Source: Pelagihabitans sp963760375
GTDB lineage: Bacteria > Bacteroidota > Bacteroidia > Flavobacteriales > Flavobacteriaceae
NCBI GenBank assembly: GCA_963760375.1
Contig: CAVXCS010000007.1
Location: forward strand, 62,001-126,000
Direction of reading: 5' to 3'
Length of the DNA: 64,000 nt
Shown: positions 1 through 7,399 of the stretch, in pieces
Numbering within the stretch: the first letter of the stretch is position 1
How the letters are laid out: every line of letters begins with the position of its first letter
The notes under the pieces: model-generated
The model's input: only the letters and a program-made list of their open reading frames with translations
Databases searched by the model: none
What the model was told of the DNA's origin: nothing
Translations under genes and position numbers: made by a program

Positions 1-894
1 AACAATATTCCCAAAGAATTGGCCAAAGACAAGGTATACCTCAACAAAAGGTTGAAAATGTTTGAAAGTGAAAACCAGCCCATCACGATGGAAGACAAAG
101 GAGAATATCTCGCCACCCTTTACTACGGAAATTCGGAAGTGCTCAACAAGCTTAAATACTATCCTTTGGCCCTCTTATTGATCATTTTTCTCTTTGGGGC
201 TGTCATTTTCTTCTTTTTCAAGACCAATAAAGCTTCGGAACAGAATAAATTATGGGCGGGCATGGCCAAGGAAACGGCCCACCAGATAGGCACGCCCCTC
301 TCTTCCCTTTTGGGATGGAACGAGTTGTTGAAAGCTGAAAATATCAATCCGGAAATCACCAAGGAAATTGAAAAGGACATTTCGCGCCTCGAAACGATTA
401 CGGAGCGGTTTTCAAAAATCGGATCCTTGCCCAAATTGGAAGCACGCGATATTGTACAGGAGACTAAAAATGCCTTTGATTACCTGAAGTTGCGAAGTTC
501 AAAATTGGTGCACTTCACCTTTCATACCCAGATAGATCAAGCCATGGTACTTCTCAACCCATCGCTCTTTCAATGGACCATTGAGAACTTGGTCAAAAAT
601 GGTATCGATGCGATGCGCGGCAAGGGCAGTATCAGCGTCGAAATCGTAAGAGACCACCACTTGGTGAACATCCTCGTTTCAGATAGTGGACATGGTATCC
701 CAAAGAGGAATTACAATACGATATTCAATCCGGGGGTCACTTCGAAGAAGCGGGGTTGGGGATTGGGCCTTTCCTTGGTCAAACGTATTGTGGAGGAATA
801 CCATAAAGGAAAGGTAAAAGTGTTGTCTTCGAGCAAACAGGGCACGATCATGCAGATCTCATTACTGATCCATTCAAACAAGAAACAACTTTAA
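1..894 (+). CDS. sensor histidine kinase, 5'-truncated by window edge
   Basis: The reading frame is open from base 1, so the N-terminal sensor part lies outside the window. What remains shows a hydrophobic membrane segment (about nt 160-220), then an H-box with the phospho-accepting His in AHQIGTPLSS, and a HATPase_c domain with an N-box (NLVKNGIDAM), a G1 box (DSGHGIP) and a G2 box (GWGLGLSLVK). It would autophosphorylate at the inner membrane and pass phosphate to a response regulator that is not visible here. A TTG at 19 is in frame, but the frame continues upstream without a stop, so I do not take it as the start. A small zinc-ribbon protein follows after 16 bp, probably in the same transcript. 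The signal sensed is unknown. Confidence 0.9.
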   Translation, partial: NNIPKELAKDKVYLNKRLKMFESENQPITMEDKGEYLATLYYGNSEVLNKLKYYPLALLLIIFLFGAVIFFFFKTNKASEQNKLWAGMAKETAHQIGTPLSSLLGWNELLKAENINPEITKEIEKDISRLETITERFSKIGSLPKLEARDIVQETKNAFDYLKLRSSKLVHFTFHTQIDQAMVLLNPSLFQWTIENLVKNGIDAMRGKGSISVEIVRDHHLVNILVSDSGHGIPKRNYNTIFNPGVTSKKRGWGLGLSLVKRIVEEYHKGKVKVLSSSKQGTIMQISLLIHSNKKQL

Positions 895-910
895 TCGCAA
901 TAGGCAGGCC

Positions 911-1267
911 ATGGCAAAGGTAAAAATGGAAATCATCAAAGAAGCGGCACTACAGAACAACTGCCCGGAATGCTTCAATAAATCGCTCAAGCTCACATTT
1001 TCTCAAAAGCATACCTACGGAAAGCTGATACACCGTGTCACAAAGGAGGTTGCCCATGAAATGAAGTGTTCCAAATGCGGTTCCATAATCTACCCCGTTA
1101 AATGGACCGATGACATCGAACGCAGTTTTGATTATTATCAAAAGACGGTGACGCCTATGCAGGCCGCCTTGGAGTTCAAGCCCCTATTTTATATTTTGGT
1201 GTTGCTGTTATTGGCCTCGGCCGGGACTTTGGCCTATTTTATGATCCAAGGATTCCCTAGCTTTTGA
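911..1267 (+). CDS. zinc-ribbon protein with C-terminal membrane anchor, unknown function
   Basis: A 118-residue protein with two CxxC pairs (Cys18/21 and Cys53/56) that look like a zinc ribbon, and one hydrophobic segment at about residues 93-113 that would anchor the C-terminus in the membrane. It starts 16 bp after the histidine kinase stop codon and is probably co-transcribed with it. I do not recognise a named family. The layout, a cytoplasmic metal-binding head on a tail anchor, suggests a protein-interaction role at the inner membrane, but that is inference. Confidence 0.75.
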   Translation: MAKVKMEIIKEAALQNNCPECFNKSLKLTFSQKHTYGKLIHRVTKEVAHEMKCSKCGSIIYPVKWTDDIERSFDYYQKTVTPMQAALEFKPLFYILVLLLLASAGTLAYFMIQGFPSF

Positions 1268-1336
1268 TTTGATATGGTGGCCTACAGCTGAGGGTGCTGC
1301 TTCGTTGCCGCCCAACGGGATTATTGGGTTTTAATA

Positions 1337-1741
1337 TCAAAGTGGGTTCTTTTTCAGTTCGGCCCTGATTTTATCGGCAAGGGTCTCGAATTCGGCTGGA
1401 GAAAGCCGCACCTTGTGTTGAAAAGTGGCTTCCTTCATTTCGTTTAACGGTATCAGATGTACATGTACATGGGGCACTTCAAGCCCTATGACGGTCATCC
1501 CGACCCGTTTGCATCGCACCGTTGCCTCAAGGGCACGCCCTATCTTTATAGCAAAATCCATTAATCCCAAGTAAGTTTCCCTATCGAGATCGGTAATCTT
1601 GTCTACTTCCCTTTTAGGGACACAAAGTGTATGGCCTTTTGCGTTCGGGTTGATATCCAAAAAGGCAAAATACTTTTCGGTCTCCGCTATTTTATAGCTG
1701 GGTATCTCTCCTTTGATGATTTTAGTGAAAATACTTGCCAT
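1337..1741 (-). CDS. HIT family nucleotide hydrolase
   Basis: A 134-residue protein with the histidine-triad signature HVHVH at residues 91-95 followed by LIPL, typical of Hint-type HIT proteins that hydrolyse nucleoside phosphoramidates or related nucleotides in the cytoplasm. The frame is open 8 codons further upstream (to 1765), but ATG 1741 gives the usual N-terminus MASIFTKII, so I chose it. It lies 60 bp downstream of greA on the same strand and is probably read from the greA promoter. Length and motif fit the family; the physiological substrate is not known. Confidence 0.92.
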   Translation of the reverse strand: MASIFTKIIKGEIPSYKIAETEKYFAFLDINPNAKGHTLCVPKREVDKITDLDRETYLGLMDFAIKIGRALEATVRCKRVGMTVIGLEVPHVHVHLIPLNEMKEATFQHKVRLSPAEFETLADKIRAELKKNPL

Positions 1742-1801
1742 GATATTGGTTTTGGTGGATGACAAAAATCCTACTTTGCGAAATACGAAAGAAATACCCT
1801 G

Positions 1802-2278
1802 CTAGGCCCTGCTGATTTCGACCACCTTAAACTTCAAGGTGCCATTGGGAACCACAATTTCAGCGGTTTCTCCTACGGTCTTTCCCAATAAACCCTTTCC
1901 TATGGGGGAACTTACCGATATTTTTCCTTTTTTTAGATCGGCCTCACTTTCGGCGACCAAGGTATATTTCATTTCCATGCCATTGTTCAAGTTTTTCAAT
2001 TTGACCGTGGAAAGGACCAATACCTTGGATGTATCCAACTGCGATTCGTCGATCAACCTTGCATGCGATAAGGTTTCTTCCATTTTAGCAATTTTCAGTT
2101 CCAAGAGGCCCTGGGCCTCCTTGGCGGCATCATATTCGGCATTTTCCGAAAGATCGCCCTTATCCCTGGCATCGGCAATCGCTTGGGATGCCTTTGGGCG
2201 TTCAACATCCCTGAGATGGTTGAGCTCGTCCTTCAATTTTTTAAGTCCTTCCGCGGTATAGTAAGATACGTTACTCAT
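1802..2278 (-). CDS. greA: transcription elongation factor GreA
   Basis: A 158-residue protein, the normal GreA length. The N-terminal coiled-coil carries the acidic tip signature DARDKGDLSENAEY, which reaches into the RNA polymerase secondary channel and stimulates cleavage of backtracked RNA. The C-terminal FKBP-like domain follows, with SPIGKGLLGK. The frame stays open for 41 more codons upstream, but ATG 2278 gives the canonical start MSNVSYYTAEGLKKL, so I place the start there. The open upstream stretch is then untranslated leader; it holds two strong hairpins, annotated separately. A HIT protein gene follows on the same strand. Confidence 0.96.
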   Translation of the reverse strand: MSNVSYYTAEGLKKLKDELNHLRDVERPKASQAIADARDKGDLSENAEYDAAKEAQGLLELKIAKMEETLSHARLIDESQLDTSKVLVLSTVKLKNLNNGMEMKYTLVAESEADLKKGKISVSSPIGKGLLGKTVGETAEIVVPNGTLKFKVVEISRA

Positions 2279-2296
2279 AATATTTGATTTTAAGCC

Positions 2297-2347
2297 AATA
2301 CTGGTACCGATGGTCAGTATTATAAAAATATCCCGCATACAGCGGGA
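2297..2347 (-). promoter_or_regulatory. structured greA leader with terminator-like hairpin
   Basis: Read on the minus strand, the leader first contains a perfect GC stem, TCCCGC/GCGGGA with a 5-nt loop (2331-2347), followed directly by a T-rich run (TATTTTTAT, 2322-2330). That is the shape of an intrinsic terminator. A second stem follows, AATACTG/CAGTATT (2297-2321), ending 18 nt before the start codon. Together they suggest premature termination or attenuation of greA. Established parallel: the E. coli greA leader also contains a terminator that yields the GraL RNAs. Confidence 0.55.
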
Positions 2348-2461
2348 ACGGTACAATCCTCGATTTAGAAAGATATGGAATATTTTCCAACAGGATTTCA
2401 TGAATAAGAAAATCCCCTACTTTGACGACGTCCTGCAACGTTTTTTAGAGAGGATTTAACG

Positions 2462-2469
2462 CAAAGATA
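2462..2469 (-). promoter_or_regulatory. candidate -7 promoter box of greA
   Basis: The minus strand reads TATCTTTG, an exact match to the Bacteroidota -7 consensus TAnnTTTG. Transcription from here would start near 2456 and give a leader of roughly 180 nt before greA. A well-spaced -33 TTG is not evident: the nearest is only 13 nt upstream. Confidence 0.45.
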
Positions 2470-2518
2470 CATATTTTTTGTTCAATTTTGTTGTTGATTA
2501 TTATTGTAACCATTTCCT

Positions 2519-2956
2519 ATGAAGCGAACTTGGAGCTTGATTTTATTGGTATTGCTCCTGGCATGTAGCAACGATCGAACCAACCGTAACCCCTATTTAC
2601 AGGAAATCGGTTTTCGCTTCGATTTAAATTTGAACCTGCCTTTATACAGTCCGTTGACCAATATTGGCAATGTGGTCTATATTGGCAGCAGCGGGGTTGG
2701 TACCCGTGGGGTATTCGTGATCAATGTCGGCTTCGACCAGTATAGGGCCTTTGAGGCCAGTTGCCCCAACCATGCGCCCAATGATTGTTCCACGATGCTT
2801 TTGGATGGCCAGATAGCGGTTTGCCGTTGTGAAGAATATGAGTACACCTTGTTCACTGGCCAACTTCAAAATAAGCCTCAGGACGGATACCGTTATTATG
2901 ATATGCTCGAATATCGTGCCTCTTTTAATGGAGGAGTGGTCGTGGTTTCCAATTAA
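2519..2956 (+). CDS. lipoprotein with degenerate Rieske-like domain
   Basis: A 145-residue lipoprotein with a signal peptide and lipobox LLLAC (Cys16). The C-terminal half has the outline of a small Rieske [2Fe-2S] domain: CPNH at 82-85, then about 16 residues later CRCEEY at 102-107. In true Rieske proteins the motifs are CxH and CxxH (often CTHLGC and CPCHGS). Here the first is stretched to CxxH, and the second His is replaced, leaving C-R-C-E. A normal cluster is therefore doubtful, although the extra Cys90 and Cys104 could be alternative ligands or a disulfide. It stands alone, convergent with the oxidoreductase gene. Function unknown. Confidence 0.7.
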   Translation: MKRTWSLILLVLLLACSNDRTNRNPYLQEIGFRFDLNLNLPLYSPLTNIGNVVYIGSSGVGTRGVFVINVGFDQYRAFEASCPNHAPNDCSTMLLDGQIAVCRCEEYEYTLFTGQLQNKPQDGYRYYDMLEYRASFNGGVVVVSN

Positions 2957-2990
2957 GAAATTTGGCGAGATAAGATCTTGCCCCCTTTCA

Positions 2991-3986
2991 TTACAATATC
3001 CCCAGGATACCATCCATCACCCAGCTCGTATGCAGGCCCGATTTGCCCAAAGAGGGGTGTGTTAGATTTCCCATCAGATGATCCCTGATATTGGCCACAT
3101 GGTATTTTTGAATATGTTTGGGGTGGGCTATGGCTTTGGTTTGTTTCCCCTTTGCATTCTCCAACACCAGGGGACGGTCATCAAATATTGAAAAATTGAT
3201 CTTGCCCTCACTACCGATGATCTCAGCGCTATCTTCGTAGTTTGCGCTCCCGAAGTTCCAACTGCCTTCCCCTATGATCCCATTTTTGTGCAACCAAGAT
3301 CCCGAGATCGAGTCCATGGCGCTGTATAGTCCCAACTCATTGGTAGCCGAACCTGTGGCTTCCTCAATATCGCCCATGAAATACACGAACAGATCAAGGC
3401 CATGACTGGCCAAATCGTCGAAATACCCCCCGGGAGCCACCGCCCTGTCGGTCCGCCAATTGTGCGTCCCGCTCCTATCGAGCATCGAAGGGGGTTTGGC
3501 CAAATGCCAGCGAACCCGTATTATTTGGCCGATTTCATCGGCCAGTAACCACCGCTTGATCTGATCGAACCTAGGGAGCGATCTTCGGTAATACGCAATA
3601 AATAGGGGGACTTCCCGCTCCAAAAAGGCAGTGTAAATCTCCAGGCTATCCTTATAACTGGGCGCCATCGGTTTTTCAATGCAACAGGGCTTTCCTGCTG
3701 CCGCTACCATAAGTCCGTAATATTTATGGGTGTCGGGCGGGGTGGCAACATATACCGCATCGATTTCATCGTCTAAGATCAGGTCTTCCGCTTCCTTATA
3801 TATTTTTGGAATGCCATGGCGATGGGCATAATCCTTTGCCTTTTTATGGTCCCTTCGCATGACGGCCCTCAGTTCAAAACCATCGGTTTGCTGAAAAGCA
3901 GGTCCGCTTTTGACCTCGGTAACATTGCCACAACCTATAATGCCCCATCGGATCGGCAAAGTTTTAAAGAATGGTTCCAATTCCAT
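2991..3986 (-). CDS. Gfo/Idh/MocA-family NAD(P)-dependent oxidoreductase
   Basis: A 331-residue cytoplasmic oxidoreductase. The Rossmann glycine motif GIIGCGNV is at residues 15-22, and the family's conserved EKP (Glu104-Lys105-Pro106) lies at the end of the nucleotide-binding domain. The C-terminal alpha/beta domain carries the expected GGYFDDLASHGLDL stretch. Members oxidise or reduce sugars, inositols or related alcohols; the substrate cannot be read from the sequence. It follows the TIM-barrel-like gene on the same strand with a 95-bp gap. Confidence 0.9.
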   Translation of the reverse strand: MELEPFFKTLPIRWGIIGCGNVTEVKSGPAFQQTDGFELRAVMRRDHKKAKDYAHRHGIPKIYKEAEDLILDDEIDAVYVATPPDTHKYYGLMVAAAGKPCCIEKPMAPSYKDSLEIYTAFLEREVPLFIAYYRRSLPRFDQIKRWLLADEIGQIIRVRWHLAKPPSMLDRSGTHNWRTDRAVAPGGYFDDLASHGLDLFVYFMGDIEEATGSATNELGLYSAMDSISGSWLHKNGIIGEGSWNFGSANYEDSAEIIGSEGKINFSIFDDRPLVLENAKGKQTKAIAHPKHIQKYHVANIRDHLMGNLTHPSLGKSGLHTSWVMDGILGIL

Positions 3987-4081
3987 AATAATTGTTGGGC
4001 CTTGTTATGTCTTTCCTTTATTGATGTTCCATCCGGACCTCGCATTAAGAATCCTGTACCAAAAGGCGGTGACAAAACATT

Positions 4082-4741
4082 TTACTCATTCCTGTATTTG
4101 TTCATGATACCCTTGAACAATTCCCCTGTCGAAGGCGGGGTATAGGATATTGCATTTGCCCCAGCTTCAATGGCCGCCAGGATGGTTTCATCGGTCTTGC
4201 CTCCGGTGGCGATAATGGCGACTTCACCATCGAGATCACGAATGCGCTTGATGATGTCGCTGGTTTTTTCGGCCCCGGAAACATTAAAAATATCAATTCC
4301 CGCCTGTATTCTGCCTTTGATATCGTCCTTCCCGGAAACTATTGTGATCGTCACCGGTATATCGATTTTTTCCTTGAGCCTATGAATCAGGTCGTTCGGC
4401 GTGGGTTTATTGAGTACAACCCCCAAAGCCCCCTGGAATTCGGCATGAATCGCAAGCTCTACCGATCTTTCCCCCGTGGTAATGCCACCCCCTACACCAC
4501 AAAAAATAGGCTTGTCGGCCGCAAGAATCAAAGCATTAGAGATGACGGGCTGCGGGGTAAAAGGGTACACCGCAATAATGGCACTGGCATTGGTGTTTCT
4601 GATAATGGCTACATCGGTGCTGAAGAGAAAACTCTTCAGCAGTTGACCAAAAACCCGGATGCCCGAACACTGCCCGATGATTTCGGGCACGGCAACAATA
4701 TTTGTGCGCAGTTTACTGCCAAAAGCGGGAATATGCTTCAT
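4082..4741 (-). CDS. putative TIM-barrel protein, unknown function
   Basis: A 219-residue protein I cannot assign firmly. It shows the alternating pattern of a phosphate-binding beta/alpha barrel: GVGGGITTG near the middle, repeated strands ending in glycine or acidic residues (NVSGAEKT, IIATGGKTDE), and AGANAISYTPPST close to the end, reminiscent of the phosphate loops of KDPG-aldolase, ThiG or HisF-like enzymes. It lies downstream of the TPP-riboswitch-controlled receptor on the same strand, but 145 bp and a terminator-like hairpin separate them. A thiamine-related role is possible but unproven. Confidence 0.55.
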   Translation of the reverse strand: MKHIPAFGSKLRTNIVAVPEIIGQCSGIRVFGQLLKSFLFSTDVAIIRNTNASAIIAVYPFTPQPVISNALILAADKPIFCGVGGGITTGERSVELAIHAEFQGALGVVLNKPTPNDLIHRLKEKIDIPVTITIVSGKDDIKGRIQAGIDIFNVSGAEKTSDIIKRIRDLDGEVAIIATGGKTDETILAAIEAGANAISYTPPSTGELFKGIMNKYRNE

Positions 4742-4831
4742 TATTTTTTGCAGGGTAAAACCTTTTTAAAGATAATGCAATTTTAAGCTGGGTAGGCTCT
4801 TAAAGAAATTGAATTTTAAATGACTTGAAAA

Positions 4832-4852
4832 TCGGATGCGGAGGCAATCCGA
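4832..4852 (-). terminator. hairpin downstream of TonB receptor gene
   Basis: Inverted repeat TCGGAT/ATCCGA with a 9-nt loop, followed on the minus strand by TTTTC. It lies 35 bp past the receptor stop codon. The short T-run makes this a modest terminator candidate. Confidence 0.4.
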
Positions 4853-4886
4853 TAGCGGTCGAAACCTCCTATTCGTATCTCGAGCA

Positions 4887-7067
4887 CTAAAACCTTAAGG
4901 TAGCCCCCAACAAAAAGTGAATGCCCGCTTGAGGATAATAACCGGTACCCTCAACTGTTGTAGTGGTTCCTGGATTTGAAAAATCATCGTCAAAGGTAAA
5001 AAAGTACCCATTGGAGACGATGTCCTGATCGAAAATGTTGTTCACCAAGCCGGAAAAGGTGATGCTTTCGACCAGGGAGTCTGGCTTCCAAACATATTGA
5101 ACATTCAGATCTACCTGCGAATATGCATTTAGTACCGATAAATCCGAATCGATATTACCCATGTATTGCTTTCCCACATACTTGCCCAGCAAAATCAATT
5201 GAAGCCCTGAATCCATCGAATAGAGGAGTTGATTCCCCGCAACGATTGATGGCGAGTACGCGATTCGCGTATTTCCTAACGACCGCAAGCTCCCATCACG
5301 TTGAAAAACAAAATCGAGGTTCCTATTACTGCTCAAGGCTATATTGGGCCGCCATTGTATCCGTTCTGTCAATTTTACATCGGCATCGAATTCGATGCCC
5401 ATTCGGTAACTATCGCCAACATTGGCCCTTAGCGGGGCTCCGACGTCGTTCAACTCCCCTGTGAGCACCAATTGGTTTTTGTACCTCATGTAATAGAGAT
5501 TCGCACTGAACTGAACGGTCGGAGCAAGATGTCGCCAACCCAGCTCAACGTCTTGGAGGTTTTCCGGTTCCGGATTGCCGGATTCGTAGTCGTTTCGGTT
5601 CGGTTCCCTATTGGCCACGGCATAGCTCAGGTAGAAATTATTTTCGGGATCGAGATCAAGGGTCAGTCCAACCTTTGGGTTAAAGAAGTTAAAGCGGTCA
5701 TCGACCAATCCGGTATCATTGCCATTGGCCTTATATTGCAAAGTTCGGTACTGTAAGTCCCCAAAGAGGCGAATTTCCCGGTTCAAGTTGTAGTTGGCTT
5801 TCGCATAGAGATTGAGGTCCGATTTTTTTGAGCGGTCATCGTAATAACGATCTCGAATATTGGTCTCTCCTGCAAAACGTGCCCATATCACTTCCCCAAA
5901 GTGCTTTCCTTCATACTGGTTCCAACCGCCCCCAAAAATCAGATTGACTTTGTCGGTTTGATAGGTACTTGAAAAAACGGCCCCGTAAAAATCATTGTCC
6001 AGCCAACGTCTCCTGACCAGGTCGGTGCTATTGACTTCCGTGCCGTTCACCAGCAGTGGTTCAATACCATATATGGAAAAAGCATCATCCTCCCTGAATT
6101 GTTCAAAGTAACCTCGGCCATGGGTAAAGTGTAAGGCCATATTGGTGCTCCAAGAGGGGGCCCAGTTCTGGTTCCACAGCAACTGTGCATGGTCTTGTTT
6201 GTAGTTGTCGACTTCATTGTCGTAAAATCGAAGGTTGCCGTCGGCATCGGTATACTGCCCGGCCGGATTGAAGGTGCGATCGCGTTGCAGGGTTTCGGCA
6301 TCGATGCCGAACCATGACTGGTAAGTGATTTCTTGCCCGCCGAACAACAGGGCCTTGATGAGGGTATTGTCATTTTTATAAGCTCCTTGCAAAAAGTAGG
6401 AATCCAGGTCGGAAGAGGCCCGATCGATATATCCATCCGAGGTAATTCGAGACAGGCGACCTGCAAGTTCGATGCGCTCTTTAAGCAATCCGGTACTGAA
6501 TTTGATGTTGTTGCGCAGGGTATTGAAACTCCCCACTGAAGAGGATAACTGTGCATAGGCCTCCTGCGACAGGGCATCAGTCAAAATATTTAAACTGGCG
6601 CCGAAGGCCCCGGCTCCATTGGTAGAGGTCCCCACTCCCCTTTGCAATTGGAGACTTTCGGTTGATGAGGCGAAATCGGGCAAGTTAACCCAAAAGGTGC
6701 CATGAGATTCGGAATCGTTGTAAGGGATACCATTAATGGTGACGTTTACCCTGGTGGCATCACTGCCGCGAACCCTTATGCCCGTGTAGCCTACCCCTGC
6801 CCCTGCATCGGAAGTGGTGACCACGGAAGGAAGGTAATTCATCAAAATGGGAATATCCTGCCCCAAGTTTCTGGGCGAGAAACTGTTTTTGTCAAGGTTG
6901 GAAAAAGTGACGGGCGACTGATTGTTGACCCGTATCGCTGAAACAAAAACCTCATCGAGCACTACCTTTGTGCCCTCTATCGAATCGGTAGGTTGTTCTT
7001 GGGCAAAAAGGCAACCGCCAAGTCCCAGTATTGCAATAAATGGAAAAATAGATTTCATTCGTACCAT
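4887..7067 (-). CDS. TonB-dependent outer-membrane receptor under TPP riboswitch, probable thiamine-compound importer
   Basis: A 726-residue receptor with a signal peptide (MKSIFPFIAILGLGGCLFAQ after a short lead). Next come a TonB-box region with VVLDEVFVSA, a plug domain (DIPILMNYLPSVVTTSD, GIRVRGSDATRVNVTINGIP, QLQRGVGTSTNGAGAFGASL), and a beta-barrel ending in phenylalanine (LLGATLRF). ATG codons at 7067 and 7058 are both possible starts. The decisive context is a TPP riboswitch in the leader, which ties expression to thiamine pyrophosphate. Thiamine-regulated TonB receptors are known from comparative genomics of Bacteroidota, so the cargo is probably thiamine or a precursor. The receptor sequence alone does not show the ligand. 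Confidence 0.88.
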   Translation of the reverse strand: MVRMKSIFPFIAILGLGGCLFAQEQPTDSIEGTKVVLDEVFVSAIRVNNQSPVTFSNLDKNSFSPRNLGQDIPILMNYLPSVVTTSDAGAGVGYTGIRVRGSDATRVNVTINGIPYNDSESHGTFWVNLPDFASSTESLQLQRGVGTSTNGAGAFGASLNILTDALSQEAYAQLSSSVGSFNTLRNNIKFSTGLLKERIELAGRLSRITSDGYIDRASSDLDSYFLQGAYKNDNTLIKALLFGGQEITYQSWFGIDAETLQRDRTFNPAGQYTDADGNLRFYDNEVDNYKQDHAQLLWNQNWAPSWSTNMALHFTHGRGYFEQFREDDAFSIYGIEPLLVNGTEVNSTDLVRRRWLDNDFYGAVFSSTYQTDKVNLIFGGGWNQYEGKHFGEVIWARFAGETNIRDRYYDDRSKKSDLNLYAKANYNLNREIRLFGDLQYRTLQYKANGNDTGLVDDRFNFFNPKVGLTLDLDPENNFYLSYAVANREPNRNDYESGNPEPENLQDVELGWRHLAPTVQFSANLYYMRYKNQLVLTGELNDVGAPLRANVGDSYRMGIEFDADVKLTERIQWRPNIALSSNRNLDFVFQRDGSLRSLGNTRIAYSPSIVAGNQLLYSMDSGLQLILLGKYVGKQYMGNIDSDLSVLNAYSQVDLNVQYVWKPDSLVESITFSGLVNNIFDQDIVSNGYFFTFDDDFSNPGTTTTVEGTGYYPQAGIHFLLGATLRF

Positions 7068-7161
7068 GGAATTGTTACGAATAAAAGGGGCTATTATTCT
7101 CTGTTAAACTCGGATTTTATTTCCTTAGGAAACGACGGTCTGCCTGTTGGCGACCTGCGCT

Positions 7162-7271
7162 TTTTCCCTTGGCGGCATTACCCGCCCAGGTTCTTTGGGT
7201 ATGATCTCAGCCAGCCTTCGTACTTGCTTATGGGAATTACATGAACAAGCATCGGGCTTAAGCACCCCTTT
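7162..7271 (-). promoter_or_regulatory. TPP riboswitch (THI element)
   Basis: The minus strand contains the conserved THI-box blocks in order: AAAGGGGTGC, an extended variable P3 arm, GGCTGAGATCATACCC, GAACCTGG, CGGGTAATGCCGCC and AAGGGA. These match the TPP aptamer, in which GGCTGAGA and the TAATGCC region form the pyrimidine- and pyrophosphate-binding helices. The element begins just after a TATATTTG promoter box and ends about 95 nt before the receptor ATG. The expression platform is not certain; a GGTC/GACC pairing and a TTTCCTAAGGAAA hairpin lie between aptamer and start codon. Confidence 0.93.
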
Positions 7272-7280
7272 GAGATGGTA

Positions 7281-7288
7281 CAAATATA
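7281..7288 (-). promoter_or_regulatory. -7 promoter box upstream of the TPP riboswitch
   Basis: TATATTTG on the minus strand matches TAnnTTTG exactly and sits 9 nt before the first aptamer helix, so the transcript would begin almost at the riboswitch. I find no clear -33 TTG at the usual distance. Confidence 0.55.
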
Positions 7289-7399
7289 GTGCTGCTATTT
7301 TGATTATTAAACTAAACCTGGATTAATATTTTCCTTTGGATATGAACATTTTCCCCATTCAGGACGTATCTTTAGAACAGCGGTCGCAGTCGGTCAACC

